This document shows, piece after piece, positions 7,339-15,231 of a DNA stretch of 37,999 nt (positions within the stretch are counted from its first letter, which is position 1; each line of letters starts with the position of its first letter). A program made the position numbers and the translations under genes. Source of the DNA: Candidatus Agathobaculum stercoravium (GTDB lineage Bacteria; Bacillota; Clostridia; Oscillospirales; Butyricicoccaceae); NCBI GenBank assembly GCA_019113065.1, contig DXIC01000032.1, positions 1 through 37,999 on the forward strand, in the 5' to 3' direction. The notes beneath the pieces are model-generated. The model made no database searches, was not told the origin of the DNA, and saw nothing but the letters and a program-made list of their open reading frames with translations.

Positions 7339-7449
7339 ACGAGGTTGACTTGTACTAAACTTTGTACTATAATCAATTCAGACAGGTACAAAAAGTAGTG
7401 CTTATATTTGGTGGTACTTATATAATAGTACAACTTTTAGTACCTGTCA
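7331..7449. promoter_or_regulatory. Lysogeny switch operator array (GTAC-centred half-sites)
   Basis: TTGTACAA (7331), two TTGTACT direct repeats (7350, 7362), and a 19-bp inverted repeat GACAGGTACAAAAAGTAGT/ACAACTTTTAGTACCTGTC (7381-7399 vs 7430-7448, approx., 17/19 identical). Confidence 0.7.
7345..7373 (+). promoter_or_regulatory. Putative lytic promoter overlapping operators
   Basis: TTGACT (7345-7350), 17-nt spacer, TATAAT (7368-7373). Confidence 0.75.
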
Positions 7450-7478
7450 ATGAATTTTACATGGAAGGAGGATTTTTG

Positions 7479-7709
7479 TTGGGAAACACCAAATTTTCCC
7501 CGTTCGGTTTGTGCGTGAAGAAAAGGCTTCTTGACCTCGGTATGACGCAGAAAGAGCTTGAGGAAGAGGTCAATAAGCGCACAGGGCTTTTTGTTGATGC
7601 TGGGTACATGTACAAAATACTGACCGGCCAGCGTGAAGCCCCGAAGATTGCTCAGGCTGTGCGTGAAATTCTTGACTTACCTGAGCAAGAACAGCATAGC
7701 ACATCGTAA
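7479..7709 (+). CDS. Cro-like/XRE HTH protein
   Basis: FSPFGLCVKKRLLDLGMTQKELEEEVNKRTGLFVDAGYMYKILTGQ; TTG start after AGGAGG (ATG at 7461 is an alternative). Confidence 0.65.
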   Translation: MGNTKFSPFGLCVKKRLLDLGMTQKELEEEVNKRTGLFVDAGYMYKILTGQREAPKIAQAVREILDLPEQEQHSTS

Positions 7710-7748
7710 GTCCGATAAAGCGGACTTAAAAGAAAGGAGCGTGATCCC

Positions 7749-8015
7749 ATGATAACCCCAAAACCAGTGATGGACAAGCTCGCGGAACTGAACCAGCTTT
7801 GCGAAAAGTTTCCGCTCAAGATCCCACTGATCGACTGTGCGGCCTTCCTCGGCATGGAAGCTGAGAGCCTTCGGGCATGCCTCGAGCGGGGCAGCTGTCC
7901 GTTCGGGCTGGGCTGGATCAAGAAGAACGCGCATAACCGCGCATTTTACATCCCGACGCCTACGTTTTATCTCTGGTATACGCAGTGCGCCGGTTTCAGG
8001 GAGGGAACAGCATGA
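7749..8015 (+). CDS. Phage hypothetical protein (possible small DNA-binding protein)
   Basis: 88 aa ORF with GGAGC upstream, in early operon. Confidence 0.6.
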   Translation: MITPKPVMDKLAELNQLCEKFPLKIPLIDCAAFLGMEAESLRACLERGSCPFGLGWIKKNAHNRAFYIPTPTFYLWYTQCAGFREGTA

Positions 8016-8224
8016 AACATAAACTTTTCGCCGCATGGCTTGCCATCCCGTTCGCGGCCTCGATCGTATCAGAAAATGGTGTGCCGTTTTCCGTGGTTGC
8101 TTGTATCCTGCTGGCGTGGATCGTGTCCGCGCTGGTGTGGCTCGAGCTGTACCGGCGGCACGAGGAAGAAAAGCGCCAAAGGAGGATGAGCCAATGCCGC
8201 AGGCAGGCACGGAAAGCCGGGTGA
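8012..8224 (+). CDS. Small membrane protein
   Basis: MKHKLFAAWLAIPFAASIVSENGVPFSVVACILLAWIVSALVWLELYRRHEEEKRQRR; SD GGGAGGG; overlaps upstream stop. Confidence 0.6.
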   Translation: MKHKLFAAWLAIPFAASIVSENGVPFSVVACILLAWIVSALVWLELYRRHEEEKRQRRMSQCRRQARKAG

Positions 8225-8565
8225 TCTGGCGCCACCCGCACGTCCGGTTTGATGTGGTCGAGATTTGCGGGACAAGCCCGCTGGGGCCGCCGTACCGCAT
8301 CCGCGAGGCTGTATTTACGCCGGAGCGGGACGAGCGTGGACAGATCAACGAGACGGTCAATAACAAGGTTTTTAATTCCGGGACGAACAAGTCTTGGAAC
8401 CCGCCTAAACCGATCAAGGCACACCGGGAATACAAGCCGATCACCACGCAGGAGGGTGTGATGATTATGGACATGTACCGCGAGGGCTGGGCGGTCAGTA
8501 AAATCGCACAGGCGGTGCACCGTGACAGGACGAAGGTCAGTGAGTACATTACAATGCAACAATGA
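8194..8565 (+). CDS. Phage hypothetical protein with C-terminal HTH-like segment
   Basis: ATG at 8194 after GGAGG; 123 aa; MDMYREGWAVSKIAQAVHRDRTKVSEYI resembles an HTH. Confidence 0.65.
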   Translation: MPQAGTESRVIWRHPHVRFDVVEICGTSPLGPPYRIREAVFTPERDERGQINETVNNKVFNSGTNKSWNPPKPIKAHREYKPITTQEGVMIMDMYREGWAVSKIAQAVHRDRTKVSEYITMQQ

Positions 8566-8650
8566 AAATGCCGCCCCGGAACGGCAATTCCGAGAGCGGC
8601 AAGTAAAACTTTAGACACCTTTATAATACCCGCAAGGAGGCGGGAAGTCA

Positions 8651-8830
8651 ATGAAAATTGAGACATTAACTGAAAAAATCACAAACGGAAAGTTTTCGGC
8701 AGTCGTGGACTACGCCAGCGACACCGTCAGCGTAGATATCGGGGACGGCAGTGAGCCGTTTGCCATTTCATTCTGCGCGGTGGACGGCCTTGCCGATTTT
8801 CTCGGCATCGTGAAAGAGAGGGTCGACTGA
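8651..8830 (+). CDS. Small phage hypothetical protein (59 aa)
   Basis: MKIETLTEKITNGKFSAVVDYASDTVSVDIGDGSEPFAISFCAVDGLADFLGIVKERVD; SD GGAGGCGGG; stop overlaps next ATG; below ORF-track cutoff. Confidence 0.6.
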   Translation: MKIETLTEKITNGKFSAVVDYASDTVSVDIGDGSEPFAISFCAVDGLADFLGIVKERVD

Positions 8831-10746
8831 TGAATATCGAGATCAAGAGCATGGATATCTCGAATTTCAAGGGCATTCACAGTCTGCACCTTGATTTTCA
8901 CAGCGGCGTGAATACGCTGTACGGCGACAACGCCACCGGCAAGACCAGCGTCTATGACGCGCTGACCTGGTTGCTGTTCGGCAAGGACAGTCACGGCAAC
9001 AGTGCCTTCTCGATTAAGCCCACCGGCGCAGCGTCCGGTGTCATGCCTGAGGTCACCGCGGTACTGCTGGTGAATGGCGAGACGCTTATCTTGCGCAAGA
9101 CCCTGCGCGAACGGTGGGAAAAGCATCGCGGCAGCACGGAAGCGAGGTTTGCGGGCAATACCACGGACTATTTTGTGGACGATGTGCCGCGCAAGGAGGG
9201 CGAGTACAAGCGCATCATTGCAGGCTACATAGATGAAGCGCAGTTTAAGCTGCTCACCAGCGTCTACGCCTTCGCCCATGATATGCACTGGAAAGACCGC
9301 CGCGCGCTGCTGTCCGAGATTTGCGGTCTGCCGGATGATGCGATCCTGCTGGCGGGAGCACCGCAGTTTGCGGAGCTGGCCGAAGCCGTCGGCCGCCGGA
9401 CGGTGGACGATTACAAGGCGGCGCTCATGGCGCAGCGCAAGGGCGCGAACGCATCGCTCAATACCCTGCCTGTCCGCATTGATGAATGCGAGCGCATGGT
9501 GCGGGAACTGGCCGGGTTGCCGTTTGAACAGGCACGCCGGACCGCTGAAGCACTGCAGAACGACCGCGCGCGGGTGCAGACCGATCTCGCCAAACTGGAT
9601 GGCGATGCGCTTATCGTCCAAGCAGAGAACGAGCGCGACGAGCTGAACAACCAGCTGCGCGAGCTGGAAAACGAGAACCGCGCCCATCGGGACAGCCAGT
9701 ATGTGCCGGTGGAGGATGAGACGGCCAACCTGATGCACGCAGACGAGCAGGCACAGGAGGCGCTGGATCAGGCCAAGCGCATACAGTCCGACCTGCAGCA
9801 GCGCATCACAGGCGGAAACGCTCGCTTGGATGATTACCGTGACCGCTGGCGTGCGATCGACAAGGAGCAGTTTACCGGCGGCACCTGCCCGACCTGCGGC
9901 CAGACCCTTCCGGCGGCAGAGCTGGATGCGGCAAAGCAGCGGTTTGAGACCAGTAAGCAGGACCGCAAGAACGGCCTGCTCGAGGACAGCAAGCTGCTCA
10001 AGGCTGATATTGCATCCATGCAGACACGACTGCAGGAGGTAGAGACGTCCTTGCCCGGCCTGCAGGCGGCTGCAGATCAAGCTGCGCATGCTCTTGCTGA
10101 TTACACCCCACCTGCGGCACCGGTGATCGAGGATTTGCCGGACTATGCGCGCCGCAAGGAAGCGATCACCCGTTCCATTGACGACTGCAACCGCCGGATT
10201 GAGCGCCTGCGCACGGACAAGCAGGCTGAGCGTGACCGGCTGGAAAGCGAGTATAAGACGATCACCTCTCGAATCCTCGAGAATGACGCCACACTCGCCA
10301 AAGAACAGACGCTTGTGGACACTCGCCGCCGCGTGACCGAACTGCAGGACGAGCAGCGCCGCGCCGCCGCCGAGGTAGAGGAAATGGACCGTATGATCGA
10401 GCTGTGCGAGGAGTTTGCACGGTTCCGCGTGCAGTCGGTTGAGCAGTCGGTCAACAGCAAGTTCAGGCTGGCGCGTTTCAGACTGTTCCGCGAACAGATC
10501 AACGGCGGGTTGATGGACTGCTGCGATGTTACGGATTTGAAAGGGATTCCGCTTGATACAAACGTGAATTCCGCAATGAAGGTGAACATTGGCCTCGATA
10601 TTATTGAGACATTGTCGCAGTATTATGGCGTGCGCGTCCCGCTTTTCGTTGATAACGCCGAGGGTGTAACGGATCTGCTGGAGATTGGCTCGCAGGTCGT
10701 GCGGCTGGCGGTTTCCGCAGAGGATAAGGAGTTGAGGCTAGAATGA
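8830..10746 (+). CDS. SbcC/Rad50-like AAA ATPase
   Basis: 638 aa; N-terminal FKGIHSLHLDFHSGVNTLYGDNATGKTSVYDALTWLLFGKD (Walker A), central zinc-hook-like CPTCGQTLP, C-terminal LFVDNAEG. Confidence 0.88.
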   Translation: MNIEIKSMDISNFKGIHSLHLDFHSGVNTLYGDNATGKTSVYDALTWLLFGKDSHGNSAFSIKPTGAASGVMPEVTAVLLVNGETLILRKTLRERWEKHRGSTEARFAGNTTDYFVDDVPRKEGEYKRIIAGYIDEAQFKLLTSVYAFAHDMHWKDRRALLSEICGLPDDAILLAGAPQFAELAEAVGRRTVDDYKAALMAQRKGANASLNTLPVRIDECERMVRELAGLPFEQARRTAEALQNDRARVQTDLAKLDGDALIVQAENERDELNNQLRELENENRAHRDSQYVPVEDETANLMHADEQAQEALDQAKRIQSDLQQRITGGNARLDDYRDRWRAIDKEQFTGGTCPTCGQTLPAAELDAAKQRFETSKQDRKNGLLEDSKLLKADIASMQTRLQEVETSLPGLQAAADQAAHALADYTPPAAPVIEDLPDYARRKEAITRSIDDCNRRIERLRTDKQAERDRLESEYKTITSRILENDATLAKEQTLVDTRRRVTELQDEQRRAAAEVEEMDRMIELCEEFARFRVQSVEQSVNSKFRLARFRLFREQINGGLMDCCDVTDLKGIPLDTNVNSAMKVNIGLDIIETLSQYYGVRVPLFVDNAEGVTDLLEIGSQVVRLAVSAEDKELRLE

Positions 10747-11393
10747 GTTTGAAAGCCAAGCGCAAGCCCGCCAACAATATCCCGCCGCTGGATGGTGGCA
10801 CCTACATGGGCGTCTGCGTGGGTGTAATCGATCTGGGCGAGCAGTACAAGCAGTTCAATAAACAGAAGCAAGGAAAATACGTCGAGGAATGCATGTTCAT
10901 CTTCGAGATCCCAAGCGAGCGTGTGCAGGTGGACGAGGAGGACAAGCCCCGCTGGCTGTCCTCCAAACCTTACACTTTATCGCTGCATGAGCGTAGCACG
11001 CTGTACCAGATGCTGACCTCGTGGCGTGGCAAGGCTTTAAGTGATGCGGAACTTGACCCGCAGGGTGGCTTCGACCTGATGCAAATGGCAGGACAGGGCG
11101 CCATGCTGGGCGTATCTGTGGTGGAGAAGGATGACGGTAGCCGACGCAACAAAATCGAAGCTGTTACCGGATTCCCGAAAGGAATTGCACCGCCGCAGCC
11201 GGAAAGCGAGATCCTCGTGTTCGACGCGGACGACCCGAATATGGAGGTGTTCGGCAAGCTGCCGGAGTGGATTCAGAACATTATCCGCAAGTCCACGCAG
11301 TTTGCAGACAATGCGCCCGATGAAAAGGTAGACATCCCGCCGGATCAGGAGACTAAGGCAGAAGAATCAGCAGGAGAGGAGTGCCCGATTTGA
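10743..11393 (+). CDS. Phage replication/recombination-associated protein of unknown function
   Basis: 216 aa, translationally coupled to the ATPase; looks like phage replication-module DUF proteins. Confidence 0.55.
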   Translation: MSLKAKRKPANNIPPLDGGTYMGVCVGVIDLGEQYKQFNKQKQGKYVEECMFIFEIPSERVQVDEEDKPRWLSSKPYTLSLHERSTLYQMLTSWRGKALSDAELDPQGGFDLMQMAGQGAMLGVSVVEKDDGSRRNKIEAVTGFPKGIAPPQPESEILVFDADDPNMEVFGKLPEWIQNIIRKSTQFADNAPDEKVDIPPDQETKAEESAGEECPI

Positions 11394-12091
11394 CATTTGC
11401 ATCGCTGGCAAGCAGTTCCAAGGGGAATGCCTATGTGGTGAGCGACGGGGACACGACGCTGCTGCTCGAATGCGGTCTGACCTTCAAGGAATTGCAGAAG
11501 CGGCTTGGTTATCACATGGCAGGCATAGCCGCCTGTCTTGTGAGCCACGAGCATCAGGATCACGCCAAAGCTGCACTGCAGATGTTAAAGCACGGCATGC
11601 CGATGTACATGAGCTATGGAACGGCTGCATCCCATAAGGACCCGATGGACGGCGTGCATATCATCAAGGCAGGGGATACGCTCCGGTTCGGCGCGTTGAC
11701 GGTTGTTCCGTTCCGGACGTTCCATAATACAGATGAGCCGCTTGGCTTCCTGATTGAGGACAGGCGAACAAAGGAACGGCTGCTGTTCGCGGTTGATACG
11801 AGCAATCTGAACATCATTGCGGATCGGCTGACTTATATCGCAGTAGAATGTAATTATGAGGAAAGCTTGTTGGAACGGAGCGACAGAACGCCGTCTTTTT
11901 TGAAAGATCGCATCCGGCACAGCCATTTCGAAATCGACAAGGTAATCCGCTGGATGCACAAGCAGGATCTGTCCGGCGTGCTGGCCATCTATCTGCTGCA
12001 CCTGTCCGCAGGGCACAGCCGGGCGTCCGCCTGGGAGGCGCGTTTCCGGCAGGAGTTCCCGGGCATCAATATTGTGATTTGCGAGGAGTGA
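11381..12091 (+). CDS. MBL-fold metallo-hydrolase
   Basis: 236 aa; LVSHEHQDHAKA (HxHxDH), FHNTDEPLGF, AVDTSNL, LLHLSAGHS motifs. Confidence 0.88.
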   Translation: MPDLTFASLASSSKGNAYVVSDGDTTLLLECGLTFKELQKRLGYHMAGIAACLVSHEHQDHAKAALQMLKHGMPMYMSYGTAASHKDPMDGVHIIKAGDTLRFGALTVVPFRTFHNTDEPLGFLIEDRRTKERLLFAVDTSNLNIIADRLTYIAVECNYEESLLERSDRTPSFLKDRIRHSHFEIDKVIRWMHKQDLSGVLAIYLLHLSAGHSRASAWEARFRQEFPGINIVICEE

Positions 12092-12096
12092 ACAAA

Positions 12097-12486
12097 ATGC
12101 AGAAAAATTTGTGCTTATCTTGCGCAATGGATCTGGCAAAACGGGCCGACATTCGCTCTTTTGGGCGCCCGACGCATTTGGGAATGTGCGCGGCGTGCGG
12201 CGATAGAATGCTGGTGACCGCATACGATGTGCCGGATATTCCGGCCAAGGCAGAAAAGCCGGAAGCCAAAGTAATGGATGTGCCAGCCGTGCCAACCGTC
12301 AAGGCGCAGGAAAACCCGAAAACAGAAGATCAGCCACTTCGGCAGAAAATCACGGTTGAGGTGGATGTGCGCACGGCGAACAAAATCCTGTATTTCTCGT
12401 GCCTCTGGGGCACGGAACAGGGGCGCGTGGTGGACACGCTTATGACTACATTCTTAAGACGCGGAAGGGAGCTGCATGGAAAATGA
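12097..12486 (+). CDS. Zinc-ribbon-like phage hypothetical protein
   Basis: CLSCAMDLAK...CAACGDRM; 129 aa from ATG 12097. Confidence 0.6.
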   Translation: MQKNLCLSCAMDLAKRADIRSFGRPTHLGMCAACGDRMLVTAYDVPDIPAKAEKPEAKVMDVPAVPTVKAQENPKTEDQPLRQKITVEVDVRTANKILYFSCLWGTEQGRVVDTLMTTFLRRGRELHGK

Positions 12487-12860
12487 ACACCGGTGAGGTC
12501 AAGGAGATCAACCTGCTCGATATGATGGGCGGCGCAGTTGGTGAGCGCGTCAGCTATGAGCTGAGCAAGATCATGCGCAACTGTAAAGATCTGAACACTG
12601 AGCCGAAGAAGGCACGCACACTGACCATTGAGTTTTCCATCACGCCGACAGAGGCGCGCGACAGCGCGGCGATCCGGGTATCGGTGAAGAGCAAGCTCGT
12701 ACCGGTCCGTGCGCTGGACAGCACCCTGCTGATCGGCGGCACGGCGGATGATCCGGTCGTGATGGAATACACGGCGCAGGTACCGGGCCAGCGCAATTTC
12801 GCTGGCGGCGAGCAGGAAGAACCCAAGCTGATTAAACTGGCAGACGCCAAGCAGGCATAA
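12483..12860 (+). CDS. Phage hypothetical protein
   Basis: 125 aa from ATG 12483 overlapping the upstream stop. Confidence 0.65.
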   Translation: MNTGEVKEINLLDMMGGAVGERVSYELSKIMRNCKDLNTEPKKARTLTIEFSITPTEARDSAAIRVSVKSKLVPVRALDSTLLIGGTADDPVVMEYTAQVPGQRNFAGGEQEEPKLIKLADAKQA

Positions 12861-12873
12861 GGAGGACAAGGAT

Positions 12874-13614
12874 ATGATTAAGGAAGCATTGCAATACATC
12901 GTCGAACTTGGATCGGTTGCTGTGTCGGAAATCAATGGCAGCCAGTATGCGACAAGGCAGCTCCACAGAATTCCGGAAGAGTTGACCGCGGCGCCGCTTT
13001 CGGTACATACCCTCTCGGCGATTATCGACTATATCACGAGTGGCACGGATGAGTGCGCGGAGAGCGATGACAGCATGGACCGCCGGTTTGTGATCCATGT
13101 GGCGGATTATGACCGCGTGTACCTGTACCGCGAGCTGAACAATGACAAGGTGCGCGAGTGCCTTATCGAAGCGGAGTTGTCCGTGCCGTCGTTCCCGTTC
13201 GGCCGCTGGATGGACATGGAGACATTCACCATCAATCTGCAGACGTGTTTCGCGCCGGATGGCGACCGGGACAAGCTGATCCAGCTTGCAGGCACTGTGC
13301 GGACAGATCAGGGCGTTACGGTAGCGGACGACGGTATGACCCAGCAGGTGACTGCGCGCAGCGGCATTTCCCTGATCCAGCAGGTGCCTGTGCCGAATCC
13401 GGTGGAACTGGTGCCGTTCCGTACCTTCACGGAGATTGAGCAGCCCGCAAGCCCGTTTGTGTTCCGCATGCGGCGGGATGGCGATGCGATCATGGCGGCC
13501 TTGTTCGCGGCGGATGCGGATATGTGGAAGCTCGAGGCCATCTTGAATATCCGCGATTATTTTGGCAGCGAACTGCCCGAGGAAATGCGGGACGACGTTA
13601 TCATTCTGGCGTAA
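12874..13614 (+). CDS. Phage hypothetical protein (DUF2303-like appearance)
   Basis: 246 aa with GGAGG SD. Confidence 0.65.
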   Translation: MIKEALQYIVELGSVAVSEINGSQYATRQLHRIPEELTAAPLSVHTLSAIIDYITSGTDECAESDDSMDRRFVIHVADYDRVYLYRELNNDKVRECLIEAELSVPSFPFGRWMDMETFTINLQTCFAPDGDRDKLIQLAGTVRTDQGVTVADDGMTQQVTARSGISLIQQVPVPNPVELVPFRTFTEIEQPASPFVFRMRRDGDAIMAALFAADADMWKLEAILNIRDYFGSELPEEMRDDVIILA

Positions 13615-13673
13615 GGCAATCCGGCGCGGGGCGGTGCAGACCGCCCCAGCCTTGCCCGGCTGGAGGTGATGCG

Positions 13674-14687
13674 GTGGGCAGGAATCGTAAGAAAGGGCTT
13701 GAATTTTGGATACGGAATATTGGACTGTTCCGCGATCCGAAATTCCGTGTGATGCGCCAGGAATTTGGCGTGCTTGGCCTCTATGTTTACGAGTGCTTAC
13801 TTGATATTGCATACGGGGACAAGGGGTATTACATCAATTATTCAGAATCGGGGCGCGATGATACGCTGTGGTTGCTATCCGAAATGACAGCCGGGCGTTA
13901 TGCTCCGACAGTGGAAACATTGGCGAACGTAGTAGACCGCTTGGTGGCGTGTGGGCTATTCAGCAGCGACCTTTACAAGCGAGGATTTATTACGTCGAAA
14001 AGAATGCAGACGGAGTACTTTACCGCCACATTGGGGCGTACCGCCGTCCAAATCAATTTTGACATTTGGCTTCTGACCGAAGAGGAAATGCGGGAAAAGA
14101 ATCCGAGTGGCAAAAGTTTTGTGCTGCAATCTTTTATTTCTTGGCGAGAAAATAACATATCTGGACAAGAAACTGGTATTTCCGGCCAAGAAAGTACACA
14201 GAGAAGAGAACAGAACAGAAGAGAACAGAACAGAAGAGAACAGAACAGTAGAGAAGAGTACAGTAGAGAACAGCAGAGCAGAGAACGCGCCGCGGCGCTG
14301 GCTGCTGATCTGGAGCGGCTGATTGGAACCGAGATTGATGATAATTTCCGGCTGGACATTGCCCGGTTGATGCAGGCCGGCATGCAGGAAGCGGTTATTA
14401 TGGAGGCTGCACGCCAGACCGGCAATAAGCATCCGCGCAAGCCTGCCGCCTACCTGCGGACCATCCTGCAGGGCTATGAGCGGGACGGCGTGCTGACAGC
14501 GGCCGATCTGGAGGCCACACAGGGCAAGGAGCCGCCGCGCCGACAGCCGCCGGACGATGGATACCTGCATCCGGGCAGTGCGGCGTACGATGAGGAGTGG
14601 GTGCGCCGGGTACGAGAGCACCAGAAAGAGCGTCGGGCGCGTCGGCTGGCGGCAGAGCAGTATGAACAGAAAGAAAGAGGGGATTGA
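13674..14687 (+). CDS. Replication initiator-like protein (Lin1244/Lin1753-type N-terminus, DnaD-like C-terminus)
   Basis: GTG start 13674 after GGAGG; N-terminus RKKGLEFWIRNIGLFRDPKFRVMRQEFGVLGLYVYECLLDIAYGDKGYY. Confidence 0.7.
   Translation: MGRNRKKGLEFWIRNIGLFRDPKFRVMRQEFGVLGLYVYECLLDIAYGDKGYYINYSESGRDDTLWLLSEMTAGRYAPTVETLANVVDRLVACGLFSSDLYKRGFITSKRMQTEYFTATLGRTAVQINFDIWLLTEEEMREKNPSGKSFVLQSFISWRENNISGQETGISGQESTQRREQNRREQNRREQNSREEYSREQQSRERAAALAADLERLIGTEIDDNFRLDIARLMQAGMQEAVIMEAARQTGNKHPRKPAAYLRTILQGYERDGVLTAADLEATQGKEPPRRQPPDDGYLHPGSAAYDEEWVRRVREHQKERRARRLAAEQYEQKERGD
14202..14276 (+). repeat. Tandem 15-bp purine-rich repeat inside the initiator gene
   Basis: AGAAGAGAACAGAAC x3 (14202-14246) plus two diverged units AGTAGAGAAGAGTAC and AGTAGAGAACAGCAG. 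Confidence 0.9.
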
Positions 14688-14920
14688 CTTTGGCATTGAT
14701 CGAACTGTACGCTGCGCTTTACCAGGAGTATAAGCGCATCCTGACCGACCGGCAGTATGAAGTGCTGTGGCTGCACGAGATCGAGGGCTTGAGCGGCAAG
14801 GAGATCTCGGGAAGGCTGGACATCAGCCAAAGTGCGGTATCGCGGCATCTGACGCGCGGGAAGATAAGCATCCTGAAGGAAATAAAGCGGGAGCGGGCAA
14901 AGCAGGAGGACAACGCATGA
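14684..14920 (+). CDS. Sigma-70 region 4-like HTH protein
   Basis: LTDRQYEVLWLHEIEGLSGKEISGRLDISQSAVSRHLTRGKISILKEI; TTG start. Confidence 0.7.
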   Translation: MTLALIELYAALYQEYKRILTDRQYEVLWLHEIEGLSGKEISGRLDISQSAVSRHLTRGKISILKEIKRERAKQEDNA

Positions 14921-15231
14921 AATGGATTTATATCTGCTCCCCGTTACGAGGGGACTATGAAGCAAACACGGCCGCGGCAATCCGGTACTGCGGGGAGGTA
15001 GCGCTGGAAGGTGACTTTCCAATCGCGCCGCACATTTACTGCCCGCAGTTTCTGGACGATACCAAGCCGGAGGAACGGGCGCGCGGCATGGCGATCGGCG
15101 CAGAACTGCTGGAACTGTGCAGTGAGGTGCGTGTTTACGGCGACCACATCAGCGAAGGCATGCAGGCCGAGATCCGGCAGGCGGAGGCGCTGGGCATCCC
15201 GGTACGGTATGTGCGGGGTGACCGCGCATGA
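14917..15231 (+). CDS. DUF4406/nucleoside 2-deoxyribosyltransferase-like protein
   Basis: WIYICSPLRGDYEANTAAAIRYCGEVALEGDFPIAPHIYCPQFLDD...SEGMQAEIRQAEALGIPVRYV. Confidence 0.75.
   Translation: MKWIYICSPLRGDYEANTAAAIRYCGEVALEGDFPIAPHIYCPQFLDDTKPEERARGMAIGAELLELCSEVRVYGDHISEGMQAEIRQAEALGIPVRYVRGDRA

Noticed and set aside
8710-10089. 459-aa minus-strand ORF opposite the SbcC-like ATPase
   Set aside because: Shadow ORF; the plus-strand protein has clear motifs.
13628-13647. GGGGCGG-tgcaga-CCGCCCC hairpin between 12874..13614 and 13674..14687
   Set aside because: Short hairpin without U-tract or other structure; could be a weak mRNA element but evidence is insufficient.
14202-14290. Possible CRISPR-like direct repeats
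   Set aside because: 15-bp contiguous units without spacers and in frame within a CDS; not a CRISPR array.
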